A stretch of DNA of 64,000 nt from NCBI GenBank assembly GCA_021234155.1, contig JAJEKV010000064.1, positions 6,512,001 to 6,576,000 of the forward strand. Reading direction: 5' to 3'. The notes under the pieces are model-generated. The model was given only the letters and a program-made list of their open reading frames with translations, did no database searches and was not told where the DNA came from. Source of the stretch: Isoetes taiwanensis (Eukaryota; Streptophyta; Lycopodiopsida; Isoetales; Isoetaceae). Below are positions 24,430 to 35,372 of the stretch, piece after piece (position 1 is the first letter of the stretch; each line of letters begins with the position of its first letter). Made by a program: the position numbers and the translations under genes.

Positions 24430-26420
24430 TCTTATCTTATTACCAGCTTGGAACTGGATGTTGCTCGACCGGAGGAGGTCTACTGTTTGGCTGAGTTCGG
24501 CCTTGCTTTGGCTTGCTTTTGCGCATGGAGGCTTGTATGTTCATGGGTAGCATTTGTAATGTCAACATTAGCCTTCAATGCTTGAAGCTGAGAGTTTAGG
24601 TAGTGGTGCTTCAACGTCTTTTTCTCCAACTCCCTGCATGCAATGGTGCTACTGCTCATGAGCATTGGCATGAGGCATCTAGCCTTGCAAAGCCAGTGTC
24701 CTTTCCAATTCATGCATAGCAAGATCCCGGCCGGAGGAGCTCTCCTCTCCACTTAGAAGCTTGGAGGTCATTTCAGTATCCTTGGCAAAATTTACCTTCT
24801 CCAAACCATTGATCCTATCCTGCCTGGTTTAAAGAAGCTACTACATTTGACTATTAGGGAAAGTTGTTTGAACAACTCATTGTATTTTGGTGGCTAACTT
24901 TGTGGTCTCTATAAAGAGATGTGCAAAGTCTCCTAATTTCTTGCCCAAAGTGATTTGGAATCTGGAGCATGGTCTCTAGCCTGTATGACGTCAACATGGC
25001 TACATCATACTGGAGCTCGACAATGTCTGACCTAATCTAGTGCTATTCATGTGCACATTCAACGCGAGCATCAAATGATTTGATGTAAAGTTCCACGTGT
25101 TGCCTTTCTGTGGCCAGCTTCTTTTTTTGCAATGCGAATGTTGAAGTTTCTATATGTTCCTTTAGACGTGCCTCCTCGGCTGCAAAGCATTCAACATCTG
25201 TTTGGACTTGCTTCTAAGGCTCCCAGATGGCCTATTCGGAGAACCTTGAAAGCGGCTTGCTGCTAAGTGCCTACCATAGATCTGCCTAGCCAAGCGTGTT
25301 GGCTGTGTCTTTGCCTTTGCCTCCTTTCTCAGGGCAGTTTGTACCTGTCATTTTGCATGAGCGGTTTGTCATGTAAGTTTGAATGGAGTCTATTATTGCT
25401 TCTAGCAAAAGTTTGCCTGCCATGATGGGTCTGTGATGTGCTTGTGGCAGTTGGGATTGTGCTAGCAGGAGTTCATCCCCATCTATGATCATCTTCATGA
25501 TAGTTGGTGCAATTGAAAGTCCTTCGGTATTGATTAATATTGTTATTCATAAACAACTACTAGCTTCAGAAAGGAGACAGATGTCAATGCAATTTATCCG
25601 GATATTTGGAATAAGCTACGAAACCAAGCCTCACTTAGCATTAGGATGCTCGTTGTGGTCCATCTGAAAGCATAGAAGATTGTGTGTTTTTATGGGCTTG
25701 GATATTCTTGCCAAATTGCTATCCTCCAAGAAGCTTAAAATAGAATTGCTAAGGCCTACCATTGTTCTTCACTTGCTCCTGCTATCTTTGAGATTTATTT
25801 AAGGGTGTTGCTTTATGCACAGGTTGGTGGTCCTACTCAGTGGATCATGGCTATCCTCTGAGACTTTAATCCCGCATGTGCAGTTGTAACTGTCTTTTGG
25901 CTTGGACTTTTAAAAAAGTTTGACGTCCTTCAAAAGAAAGATGTCAATGCAAGTTTGGGCATTTGTTTGAAAGTCTTTAGATGAAAAACACTTCTGTTCT
26001 TTGAGTGAACTATCATAAAGTTGTGAATAATTTATTGGCGAGCCTCTAGCACCTTATAGACGCTTGTTTGAAAGTGTTGACATGAATAGTAGCATTGTTT
26101 TCTTCTCTACAAAATTTGCTTCCCATTGTTTAAAGTGGTTTCTAACTTATAGACGCACGTTTAAAAGCCACTAAATGCAAGAAATCACATTCTGGGACAT
26201 TTAATAGCCTCCAACAATACAAGAGAACAAGCATTTATTGTCAATTTTTTGACACTTACTCTCAGTTATGGCATGCATGTGCCGGATTGGGTGTTTGGAA
26301 GCCTACCTGAAGAGTGATGAATGAAATGAGCATGCACCATGTCATTCAGGTGCATGGGACCTGACCTTCCAAAGGACTTAACTTAAAATCCTTTCAACAT
26401 AACATTCAGCAGAAGGTGGA
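24430..26420. other. Decayed sequence, possibly retroelement-derived
   Basis: No intact gene. Minus-strand frames at 24752-24480 (RELEKKTLKHHYLNSQLQAL, coiled-coil-like) and 25498-25286, plus an interrupted frame near 24950-24870, hint at an old helical protein. None is assignable. Confidence 0.3.
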
Positions 26421-26424
26421 TCGT

Positions 26425-26890
26425 GCCTTCGCTCATCGTCAATTTTTTGTCAAAAGTTTGGCAAACTTTTGGCACTTATTTTGTCATCTTTTTATGTTTT
26501 TTTGGAACTTTTTTGGATGATTCTTTGATACCTATTTTGTCATATTTTAGATTATTTTTTGGCAATTTATTGTCATCTATAGTGTCATATTTTAGGTCAT
26601 TTCTTGTCATTTTTTGACAAACTTTGGCACCTCTTGTGTCATATTTTAGATCATTTCTTGGCACTTTTTTTGGCAATTTTTTGGTATCTATTTTGTCATA
26701 TTTTAAGTTGTGTTGGCACTTTTTTTCCACCTATTTTAACATATTTTGGGTCATGTTTGTCACTGTTTTGGGCAATTTTTTGTCACCTATTTGGTCATAT
26801 TCTATGTCATTTTTGGCAACTTTTTGTCATCTATTAACATACTTAGGTAATGTTTTGTCGCTTTCTTTAGCAATTGTTAGTCACATTTTT
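26425..26890. repeat. Degenerate tandem repeat, left part
   Basis: At least eight irregular units containing cctattttgtcatattttag followed by tttggcactttttt, spaced about 40-60 bases apart. The array resumes at 31513 on the other side of the LINE, so the LINE is an insertion into it. Confidence 0.7.
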
Positions 26891-27048
26891 TTTTTTTGAA
26901 GAACTGTGTCATCAATATATTAAAAGAATGGTAATGTTACAAAGCAAGTGAGGAGGAAGGAGAACTGCCCCAAAGAGACAGCGATACCTCGACACTCCAC
27001 AACAAACTCACAGAAAAACTGCAACTCTACTGCTGTACAAACCGACCA

Positions 27049-28305
27049 TCACCATCTACAACACCCAAGAAGTCCCGCCAAATGGCAAACTTCCGCTCTA
27101 CTACTCACGGGAACACCAGAAAGCTTTGAAATAGCTTGTACCTGAGTCGAGGAATCAGAGAGGCTGCAGGCTGCTGAATCCCCTGAAAGATCCACAACCG
27201 CCGCCCGCTTCCAAATCAGCCACACCAACCAAGCCACGCCTGCAGATGCAAGGCTTTGCTGCCGCAAGAAGCGGCCAAGCACCGATATACATGAAGCAAA
27301 GAATCGGCTAGTCAATCTCACCAAATAGTGCCCTAACCCAATCCCAGGCGACCGCAAGTGAGGGCATAAAACCGCATAATGCTCCACGGTCTCACGATGA
27401 AGGCCACAACAAGGGCGAGAGGGCTCACACCCGCCTAAACCGACTCACAAGGGCATTCACCCCGATACAAATGTGCACCACCGCCATGAAGCACCCTAAC
27501 CTTCGGTGGGGAAGTGAGCTCCATGTCCACGTCCCAAACCGAAGCCATCGAGAACCCCGAAGGCTGCGAGACCACTTGCACGAAGGGGCAAAGGTGTCAT
27601 GAATAGCCAAAGACCCGGTAACAAGACCGCACAAAGCAAGAAGACACAACATCCGGATGAACCTTCCAAACCTGCACCACCACATCATCCTGAGGGACTA
27701 TAGGTATGTGTAGCGGAATACTCCCCGCCACATGCTCCCGTGATAGCCCTTGGCCACGCCCCTCAGCGAAAGCGAGCTCGAAGAACTCCCCACGAAGCTA
27801 GCCGACTACCACCCCAATACCAATCCTCCAAGGTGAGCATAGCAGCTTCGCCTCCAACGGGCCTGCGTCCGAGCATGCACAGTGGCAGCCAAGGGCAAGT
27901 GCGGAGGGGGTAAAGGAACCCACAAGAAAGGAGAAGAATGGTGATAAACTGAGGCATAATCTAGCTGGAAGAGCACACGCACATGATCCCAAGCCCGCAA
28001 CACTCCTGTGAGAAAAGGGGATGCATGTGGGAAAGGCCGGAGACCATACAACAAAGGCCCATGGCAACTCCACATGCACGTGACGGCTTCCCAAACGCCA
28101 CACAATGGCGAAGAGATCTGCAACAACAAAGGTCAGCACCAGGAGAAGATGCTCCATCCTGCGGAATGCTCCCAAACGGACTTGGAGACCAACACCTTAC
28201 TATGCAAATACGCCAAATCCAGAATGGCCAAGCCCCCATCCTCCCTGGGTGGAGACACTTCCACCAAGCCACTTTAACAACCCCCTTCATCATCCCCCCC
28301 CACAC
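27049..28305 (-). pseudogene. LINE ORF2 C-terminal region with zf-RVT-like zinc ribbon
   Basis: Several minus-strand frames together cover the part of ORF2 after RT: GRMGAWPFWIWRICI (a GGLGI-DL-like block) near 28250, a connecting region, and HYAVLCPHLRSPG near 27380. In the sibling copy at 60.5 kb the last block reads CPCCGLHRETVEHCPVLYPH, a typical zf-RVT pattern. All frames are interrupted. Confidence 0.6.
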
Positions 28306-28619
28306 AAAATTTCAACAATCTTATCCAAAGCCTCAGATCTTACCCTCCGGAGCTAGCATCGCAGATGCTGTATACACATGAGTGCTACAAAGTACTGACT
28401 TGGCAATAGTGATCCTACCTGCCATGGACAACTTGCTACCCTTCCACCAATTGAGGTGTTTTACGCAATCCCCGCAAAATCTCATCCCACACCCTCTCCA
28501 TGGAAACATCCCCTCCAAAGGGAATACCCAATAGCTTAGTACACACATTACCTGGAAGCACCTTCCAAGGGAATAGAGCCAAACAAGGGGAGACGAGTCA
28601 CCGGGCCCATAATGCGGAG

Positions 28620-29455
28620 CACTTACCCCAATTCAGGAAGAATGCCCGAGGCCAAGGAGAAAGTATCCAACAAACCCTTCACATTCTGCAAATTCCTCTC
28701 TTCTGCCACCAAGAAGAGGAAAGTGTCATCGGCAAACTGGTTAATAATTTGCTGGCTACCATCCTGCATCCGAAGCCCATCCACCACTCCCTCCTCCACT
28801 TCAGCCAAAACAATCGAGGCAAAGGCCTCCGCCACAATCGTAAACAAAAACGGCCAAAAAGGGCATCCCCGACGCACCCCTCGCCTAAGGAGAAAAAGGC
28901 GGAGGGTTCACCCCGCACACCCACCGTAGCCCGTGCTGACCTATGCAGCTTCATGACTGTCTCAGTAAAGCATGGACCACAACCCAACGCTAACATCATG
29001 GCAGACAAGAACTCCCAACGGACACTATCGTAAGCTTTGGCAAAGTCAAGCTTAAGATAGGCAATGCCTTGCCCTGTTCTTCTGGCCCAATAAAGGCCCT
29101 CATAAGCTGCGGCAACATTAGTCAAAATGTTCCTCTCAGGGACAAACCCAGCCTGCACCTTACTAATGGAAGAAGTCAACACCGGCTTCAACTTCTCTGC
29201 GCGGGGCTTTTTACTAATAATCTTATACACAGAGGACAACAAGGAGATAGGCCTCCAATCATTAATAGTAGAAGGCTGCTTAACCTTAGGAATCAAGGAA
29301 ATGCATGCGGTATTCAAGATCCTATCCATTTGAGAAGACTGCAGCAACTCAAGGTACACCTGGTACACCGACTCACCAGCCCACTCCCAATAAGTCTGAA
29401 AGAACTCCACAGGAATGCCATCCAGTCCAGGACATTTATCCTTGGCCATGCACAT
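28620..29455 (-). pseudogene. LINE ORF2 reverse transcriptase domain
   Basis: From 29455 the frame reads KCPGLDGIPVEFFQTYW, NDWRPISLLSSVYKIISK, GFVPERNILTN and YLKLDFAKAYDSV, the conserved fingers and palm blocks of L1-type RT. After one frame change, the frame from 28877 reads GCPFWPFLFTIVAEAF and INQFADDTFLF (FADD near 28736-28725). The order and spacing fit L1 ORF2. The shift separates the two catalytic Asp motifs. Confidence 0.85.
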
Positions 29456-30326
29456 ACATGCCGCCGATTAAATCCTCTCTGGAGAGCTCCTCGCTCCAAG
29501 CTCTCACGCCGGTGAGGCGGGAATAGATGGCTTAACAGACCCCAAAACAAGCTCCCCATCTCTTGCTCATAGGGAAGAGTCGCCGCTGTCTGAAAAAACC
29601 CGAGAAATGGGTATGCACATACCTCTGCAAATCAGCGGGATCCTCCAAAGTCCGCCCATCGAGGCAAAGCAAGGGGCGCCATAGATGCTGCGATATCGCC
29701 CACGCCTAGCTCAAGAAGAACAACAACGAACTTGTGTCCCCCTCCTTCAACCAGGTAAGGGCTGCCTTCACACGCGTGCCTCTCGCGACTTTAACCTGCT
29801 CCAGAGCAACAATACGCAACACTTGCATTCTCCCTAATGCCATCGGAAGGTCTGCGCCCGAATCCTCTCCAACTCGATAGAGACCATGCAACTCCTCGCC
29901 GCTCTGCCGCACACACCGCGCCTACCAAAGACCTTGGCAAAACGCTTCACCCCGCCAAGGCGGTCCACCATACCGCATACCCTTGAGAGATGAAAAGGTA
30001 TCAAGCCACAACTCCCGGCATTGGGCCGAAAATCCGCGCCTCGGCCGGGCCGGTGTTCAAACGGAACACCGCCCTAGAGGGCCGAGAGGCAACCGCACCG
30101 ACCGGACAAAACACGAGGGTAATGATCAGAAATGGAGGTAGACGTAATGTTACTCCGCAAGAAAGAGGGCACACCATCCAAAGGCACATGGGGAAGCATA
30201 ACACCGGTCATGCCTAGCATACGCCCGGCCCGCACCAATCGCCTATTACAATAGGTGAAAGACAAGTCCCCGGGGACCTCAACCAAGGCCAAATCCTCGC
30301 AACAAAGCGAGACCACTTTGTCCCTC

Positions 30327-30835
30327 TCAAACCCCTCGCACAACCTGGGTTCCAGAACCGAGGCGATCCTCTACTCGCTCTACCATATTGAAGTCCCCTA
30401 ACAACAACCAAGCGACCTGCAACCCACCAAGGGCTCGCAACTTATTCCGAACTGTGGCCCATAAAGCACCCCGCTGAGAAGGCTGATTAGGGGCATAAAC
30501 ATTAACAATCCCCCACTCTTGCCCTCCCTCCAACCACTTAATGATTGCCCACCGACCAAACACATGCTCACGCTGCAGTACGTGACCTGCACATCCATCC
30601 TCCAAGCAATAAGAGTACCCCCACTGGTCCGCCCAGAAGAAGAAGCAATAGAGGCAAACTGCCTACCAACCATATTCATGAGCCTAGACATATCACCCCT
30701 CAGTGACACTTATGCTCCCTGAATGCAAACAATATCGGGGGCCTTATCTGCCCGAAGTGCCAAAGAAACACGGGCCCTCTTACTACTAGAGGACCGCACC
30801 CCCCGCACATTCCAACTGAGGATCGACCTATTCAT
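30327..30835 (-). pseudogene. LINE ORF2 endonuclease domain
   Basis: Starts at ATG 30835 with SILSWNVRGVRSS and DIVCIQGA, then a stop where the catalytic Glu block is expected. A second frame continues with GIVNVYAPNQPS and WLLLGDFNMVERVEDR (Asp near 30395). These are blocks I, II and IV-V of L1 endonucleases. Frame changes show that the copy is inactive. Confidence 0.75.
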
Positions 30836-31512
30836 CCCGGAGGAGAAGTGTCAAGCCCCACATGCCCACCCACCAGGCCATCAGTCAACTCCACATAGTC
30901 ATCACCTAGAGCCAGAGGATTAATCACAGCAAAGTGACCCACAACTGCTGTACATGACACTCCACTTCCAACACGTGTTGGAAGTCCCCCAGGCACCTCC
31001 ATAGGGTCATGGGCCACACTAGTCTCAACCTCCAACCGGGCTGCTCCAGCCACCTCATGCTCAGCACATACCGCTACCTGGACATCCCCAGCAGGATCAC
31101 CAGCCCCTCCCACAGCCCTGTCCTCAGACCTAGCCACAACCAAATCATCATCTGAGCCCTCCCCTGAGCCACCACGTCCCCTAGCCCTGCCATCCAATGG
31201 GCGGCCAGCAGCAAGCCTGCCCCGGCCTCGTCCTACACCACCTCTCCCAACCACACCACCACCTCGTCCAACTCCATTCACTGCACCACGGAGTCCTCCG
31301 CCTGTTACCTCCGGAACAAAGGAATCCCGGGCCCCTGCACAAGCACCTGCAACCCCTACCACATCACCAGCACCAGCAGGATCATCAACAGGGTCAGATG
31401 GCAGCACAATAGATGGAAACATCCGCCGGATCTCAGAGCCATTCAAAAGCTTCAATCGGAACAGAAAATGCCAGGGACCACTACGTACTGGAAGAGAAGT
31501 GGGCACAGGCTG
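30832..31512 (-). pseudogene. LINE ORF1, C-terminal part, Gly/Arg-rich
   Basis: The frame runs in from the flanking repeat (its first ATG, at 31560, lies outside the element) and gives FLFRLKLLNGSEIRRMFPSI, then a Gly/Arg-rich stretch (GRGGVGRGRGRLAAGRP) and an acidic end. Arg-Gly runs suggest nucleic-acid binding. Plant L1 ORF1 proteins usually have an upstream DUF4283 and a CCHC knuckle; neither is present, as expected for a 5'-truncated copy. Its stop TGA overlaps the ATG of ORF2 as ATGA at 30835-30832. Confidence 0.6.
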
Positions 31513-31625
31513 CACATTTTTGTCATATTTTAAATCATCATTTTGATGCATTATTGTCATCTATTTGAAATATGTTGTGTCATCTTAGACTAATTTTAAA
31601 CCCTTTTTTTTGTGATGTTTATATC
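31513..31625. repeat. Degenerate tandem repeat, right part
   Basis: Continuation of the 26425-26890 array (ttttgtcatattttaaatcat and related units) on the far side of the LINE, starting with the duplicated cacattttt. Confidence 0.6.
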
Positions 31626-31799
31626 AATTATTTGTCCTTCTTTTTGACACCATTTGACAAAAAAGACGAAATATAATAGCAATTTTAATTCATCGCGATT
31701 AGTTTACAACGTCTGAAAAGAAGACTGGACATGATTTTTTTATGAAACATAAAGGCAATTTCTATTCATCATATTTAGTTCACAACGTCTGACTAAACA

Positions 31800-32260
31800 T
31801 GTTTTGTTTATGCAGAAGTTTATGACAGACGAAATAATAAAGATATTTAGTCAAACACTCTAGTTGTACTGCCTTGACTTTAGATCCATCGCCTAAACTT
31901 TCGTTGCTTGATGATTGAGACATATCCAACTACATAAGAAAAAAAATAAGATTTATGGCTATGATATTAAAAGTTACAAACATGTACAATTAACAAAGAT
32001 AAATAACCTACCTGCACATTCTCTGCATTCTCCTGATATGGTACTTGATCCGCAATAGTTTTTTTCTTCACATCTACTTCTGAGACAATGCCCTTACCGA
32101 CATAATCCTGCACCATATGTTACAAGATAATTCAATTAATATTCATATATGTATATTTAAATTGTGATTCTTAAATTTGCAATTGTACCTTTATTTCTGA
32201 AAATACACGTCTTTCATCACTCTCGCGTTATATCCATTTCTCCCATCCTCCAATTTCCTT
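31800..32260 (-). pseudogene. Small exon remnants of an unidentified spliced gene
   Basis: Minus-strand exon-like pieces with splice borders. About 32260-32190 reads TSEIKEIGGWEKW and SDERRVFSEIK before a GTACAA donor. About 32105-32010 reads DYVGKGIVSEVDVKKKTIAD and ENAENVQ between GGTGCAG and GTAGGT. About 31923-31780 starts MSQSSSNESLGDGSKVKAVQ. I do not recognise the protein. Similar exon-like pieces lie beyond retrotransposon A (58.9 kb, 62.4-63.1 kb), so these may be parts of one gene split by it. Confidence 0.3.
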
Positions 32261-32305
32261 AATCTCAGAAGTGACTTTCTCACTAGGATAACCTCTAAAG
32301 CGTCC

Positions 32306-32475
32306 TTCAGGGCATGGTCTAGTGTCAGGACCTTAAACCGCCACGCCCGAGGTCACGGGTTCAAACTTGGCCAATATCAATCTAGTAATGGGGACTTTAA
32401 AAATCCATTGTCCCGAGGTCATGGGGTCAAGTACGACCAACTGGTCTTGTGGTAGAGATCTTAAACCTGCCATAC
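32306..32475 (+). mobile_element. Dimeric tRNA-like SINE
   Basis: The first unit has an A-box-like tggtctagtgtcaggacc and a B-box-like ggtcacgggttcaaac. A second unit repeats cccgaggtcatggggtcaa and ctggtcttgtggtagagatc. Spacing and order fit a tRNA-derived SINE with two related monomers. No flanking duplication was identified. Confidence 0.4.
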
Positions 32476-32575
32476 ATACTCGATAATCACATGCAAAGTA
32501 AATCCTAACATATCATGCCTAGGTAGTGGATTGGCCTTCATGTGATATGTAGAATAAAGTGATATAGAATGTACT

Positions 32576-34191
32576 TGTGACGCTCCCAGAATATATACGA
32601 CCCTCGGACGTATACATACGGGGACTTTCCCCTCCCATGGCGATCATCTCACCATGAGCAGGGCCCTCCGTCTGTTTCGGGCCATCTATGAAATGAGGCC
32701 CGAAGAAGGACACGAAGGGGTCATTCGGCCCACGCCTTCAATGGGACTCCTACGTCGCGGAAGCATGAAATACAAGGGTTAGCACACAGCACGAATATAC
32801 ATAAATAACCACCACGAAGTGTGGCGCATCCATCCAAATACCAACGGCATAGAATATGCATCTAAACCTGAGAAAACGCCCAAAACCCAGGTTCCACCCC
32901 GGCTCAGACTCCAGTGAGGATCGACTGACGGCTAGGCCTCAAGAGATCAGCAGACCGAGTCTTGGCATGGCGTTGGCTGGCATAGAACATCGGCTAGGGT
33001 TGTCCACTCCATCCGCCCCTCCTGTGCACACTTTGCAGATGGGTCAATTCATGCTATGGCTTCGCTATAGCCTTCCGGAGACGCAGGTTCAAGGGATCAC
33101 CCTTTTGAGCCTACTCCAGGTTCATGACGCCTGGTCCGATGAGGCAGGTCGGGGAAGCGTCCCTTCCGTAATCACAGGTGGTTCCATGGGTGAGCTAGAG
33201 AATACGTGCCGCATCAGCGACCCCCGCATCCGTACCCGACTTACTCACCCTAAATCTACTCAAAGTGCAAGGTGCTCCATACGGATCACACCTCTACACC
33301 CAGGGAGTGTCAGACCCATACCCGGCCCTCTACGTGACCGGCTATCAGGCCTAGCCCACTGTAGGAGTCTCAGGAGCCTTGTATGCTCGTGCAAGACCCC
33401 ACCCCTCATGTCACCACTGTGTTCCTTGTCCGGGTGCTAAGCCGACCATAGCATCTAGGACCCGGTGGGCTCTTGTGCACAGGCCGCATATAATGGGACT
33501 CTACAGGGCGCTATCTAGGAGCAAACTACAATACACAGTTCAGAGGTCTCTACCCCCCGTAATCCCCCCGTTTCAGAGTCAGATTAAACAAAGAACTAAC
33601 AATCCATCCTTTCAGAGTAAGAACCAGAATTGAATATAAAGAGAACTTGCTTGTACAATAAAGGGTTAGTTTCTATGATTGAATCATAAAGAGAACAGAG
33701 AAACGGACATAACCAAGCGTTATCTAGAATCCACATAGCCACCTACCTGATTCGGGCCGGACTCGTTTCCATGGGGCCTCCATCTCCTCGGGAGTTGAGA
33801 ATTCATTTGTTGATTCCACGAGGGGACGACCGGTATGGTGGCTCTCTGGCGGGTGTATGATGGCGCGGCTCACGGCCTTCCTTGGTCGATCTTCAGGAGT
33901 CAATCACAGGGATAGGGGTCAAGTTGGCATCCAAACTTGGCAACCCCCATGCTGCCCAATCGATTGGGGCAGGTGGCGCCTTCCCAAACAGTAATTAGCC
34001 TAATTAAGTTATTATCTTTAATGTATTAAATTAGCATAGCTAATTTAATCCTTTTAAGAGTAACCCGCATGGTTACAATCAAGTTCCCATACCCCCATGG
34101 TGGCGTACCTTTAGGGGGGTGACGTGCTTGTATTTGTACATGTCCCGTATGAATACGTGATGTAGACCGTATAAATACGTGGAACGTCACA
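32576..34191 (-). repeat. LTR of element A (3' LTR)
   Basis: 1616 bp. On the element strand it begins TGTGACGTTCC and ends GGGAGCGTCACA, so the ends are an 11-bp inverted repeat with one mismatch. Its last 190 bases (plus-strand right end) differ from the other LTR by only two transitions. Confidence 0.92.
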
Positions 34192-34203
34192 TTCTCCCCT
34201 CCT
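34192..34203 (-). other. Polypurine tract of element A
   Basis: On the element strand, AGGAGGGGAGAA directly abuts the 3' LTR start TGTGACG. It would prime plus-strand DNA synthesis. Confidence 0.8.
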
Positions 34204-34623
34204 TAAAATAATGCTGTCCTCAGCATTGGGGTATTTCGGACAGTAATACATTGAAGTTGAAAATATCAAAGTACAAGCACCAAGGTGCCTTATACAAACG
34301 TATCATCAAGAAAGTGTAGGACCAAAGTCCGATTTAAAACATCCAGACAACAAAAATCACACATGTAGACAAAACCAATACGGGAAAAGTTGGGTCATCA
34401 GCAACCCTCTATACAAGGCAGGTGACGATCTGTTCACTGGCCTGCACACATCAATATACCCGTAGGTTAATAATATGATTAAATTGTGGTTGAAGAGACC
34501 ACCCCCTATAAATAAAAGAAAAAGTATCTAGAAGGGAACCTATCATGTCTACGGCTTGCAATTCATTGTGGCATAAGGAATGGTTCAGTTCCCCGTATAG
34601 CCGGAATGAACGCAGTCTATTTA

Positions 34624-35372
34624 CTAGATGCTTTTTAAGCAATTCGCGGTCATGTCAACATCAACAATACACCACGTCCTAGAGAACACGAAGGTGATCT
34701 CATCATTGGTTATTACTATAATATACGATGCATCTACCCCTCTAGAACATGATTCTCGGCAAATCAAGCCTTCAAGCTTACCGCCGGGAGCGGGGTTGAT
34801 AGCATCGTTGATGGTGCGGCCCTGAGATTCCCGCATGAAGTCCGGATAGTGCTTCTCAAGGTCTATCTTCATCACCCGTAGCATCTTCAAGCGGTAAGTG
34901 CTTCCACTTGACCAAGTATTGCAACATTTGAGTCCTTCTCGTTACGTTTTGTAAGCTCGATCAAGAAGAGCTTGGGGCACTATTTCCAGTTGCTCTTGGT
35001 CATTTCTAGGAGAGTTGGGGTATCCAAAACCTCCTCCGGATCAGGGGTGTGTTGCTTCAGAAGACTCACGTGAAAGACCTTGTGGATCTTCAAGCGGGGT
35101 GGCAAGTCCAAGCGATATGCCTGTTCTCCCACGCGTTCAGTAATCCTGAACGGGCCAGCCCATCTGGGTGCCAACTTCTTACAGTTACCAATTTTAAGCT
35201 TGGCTTGTTTTACTTTGATCTTAAGCCAAACTGATTCGCCCACCTGGAAGATTCGTGGGGTTCGGTGCTTATCCGCTAGACTCTTCTGACGACTGCGTGT
35301 GGCCAATAAGTAACCCCGAACTTCCTCCACCAAGGCCTGCATTTCTAAAAGGAGTTGTTGAGAGACATCCAC
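34624..35372 (-). pseudogene. Element A integrase C-terminus and chromodomain remnant
   Basis: From 35372: QKSLADKHRTPRIFQVGESV, WLKIKVKQAKLK and RWAGPFRITERVGEQAYRLD, the GPF/Y module that follows the integrase core. Beyond 34980 the sequence continues in broken frames with LEIVPQALLDRAYK, QYLVKW and a KHLPLED-like block, a chromodomain remnant. Chromodomains at this position direct chromoviruses to modified chromatin. Element B carries a clearer copy at 47.4 kb. Confidence 0.7.

Larger units (their letters stand above)
26891..31512 (-). mobile_element. L1-type LINE with 9-bp target-site duplication
   Basis: A minus-strand L1-like element of about 4.6 kb. Its poly(A) tail appears as the T run at 26891-26897, after the terminus ttgatgacacagttcttcaa. 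It is flanked by cacattttt at 26882-26890 and 31513-31521. Own order: end of a Gly/Arg-rich ORF1 (to 30832), endonuclease from 30835, RT (about 29455-28620) and a zf-RVT region (about 27690-27049). Its 5' end is truncated inside ORF1. The coding regions carry stops and shifts. A truncated sibling lies at 59986-60792. Confidence 0.85.

Noticed and set aside
28500-29033. Plus-strand frame of 177 codons in the L1-type LINE
   Set aside because: Antisense to the RT domain; no protein features of its own.
32856-33633. Plus-strand frames in LTR A as genes
   Set aside because: They lie wholly within the LTR, have no domain, and are broken in the other LTR copy.
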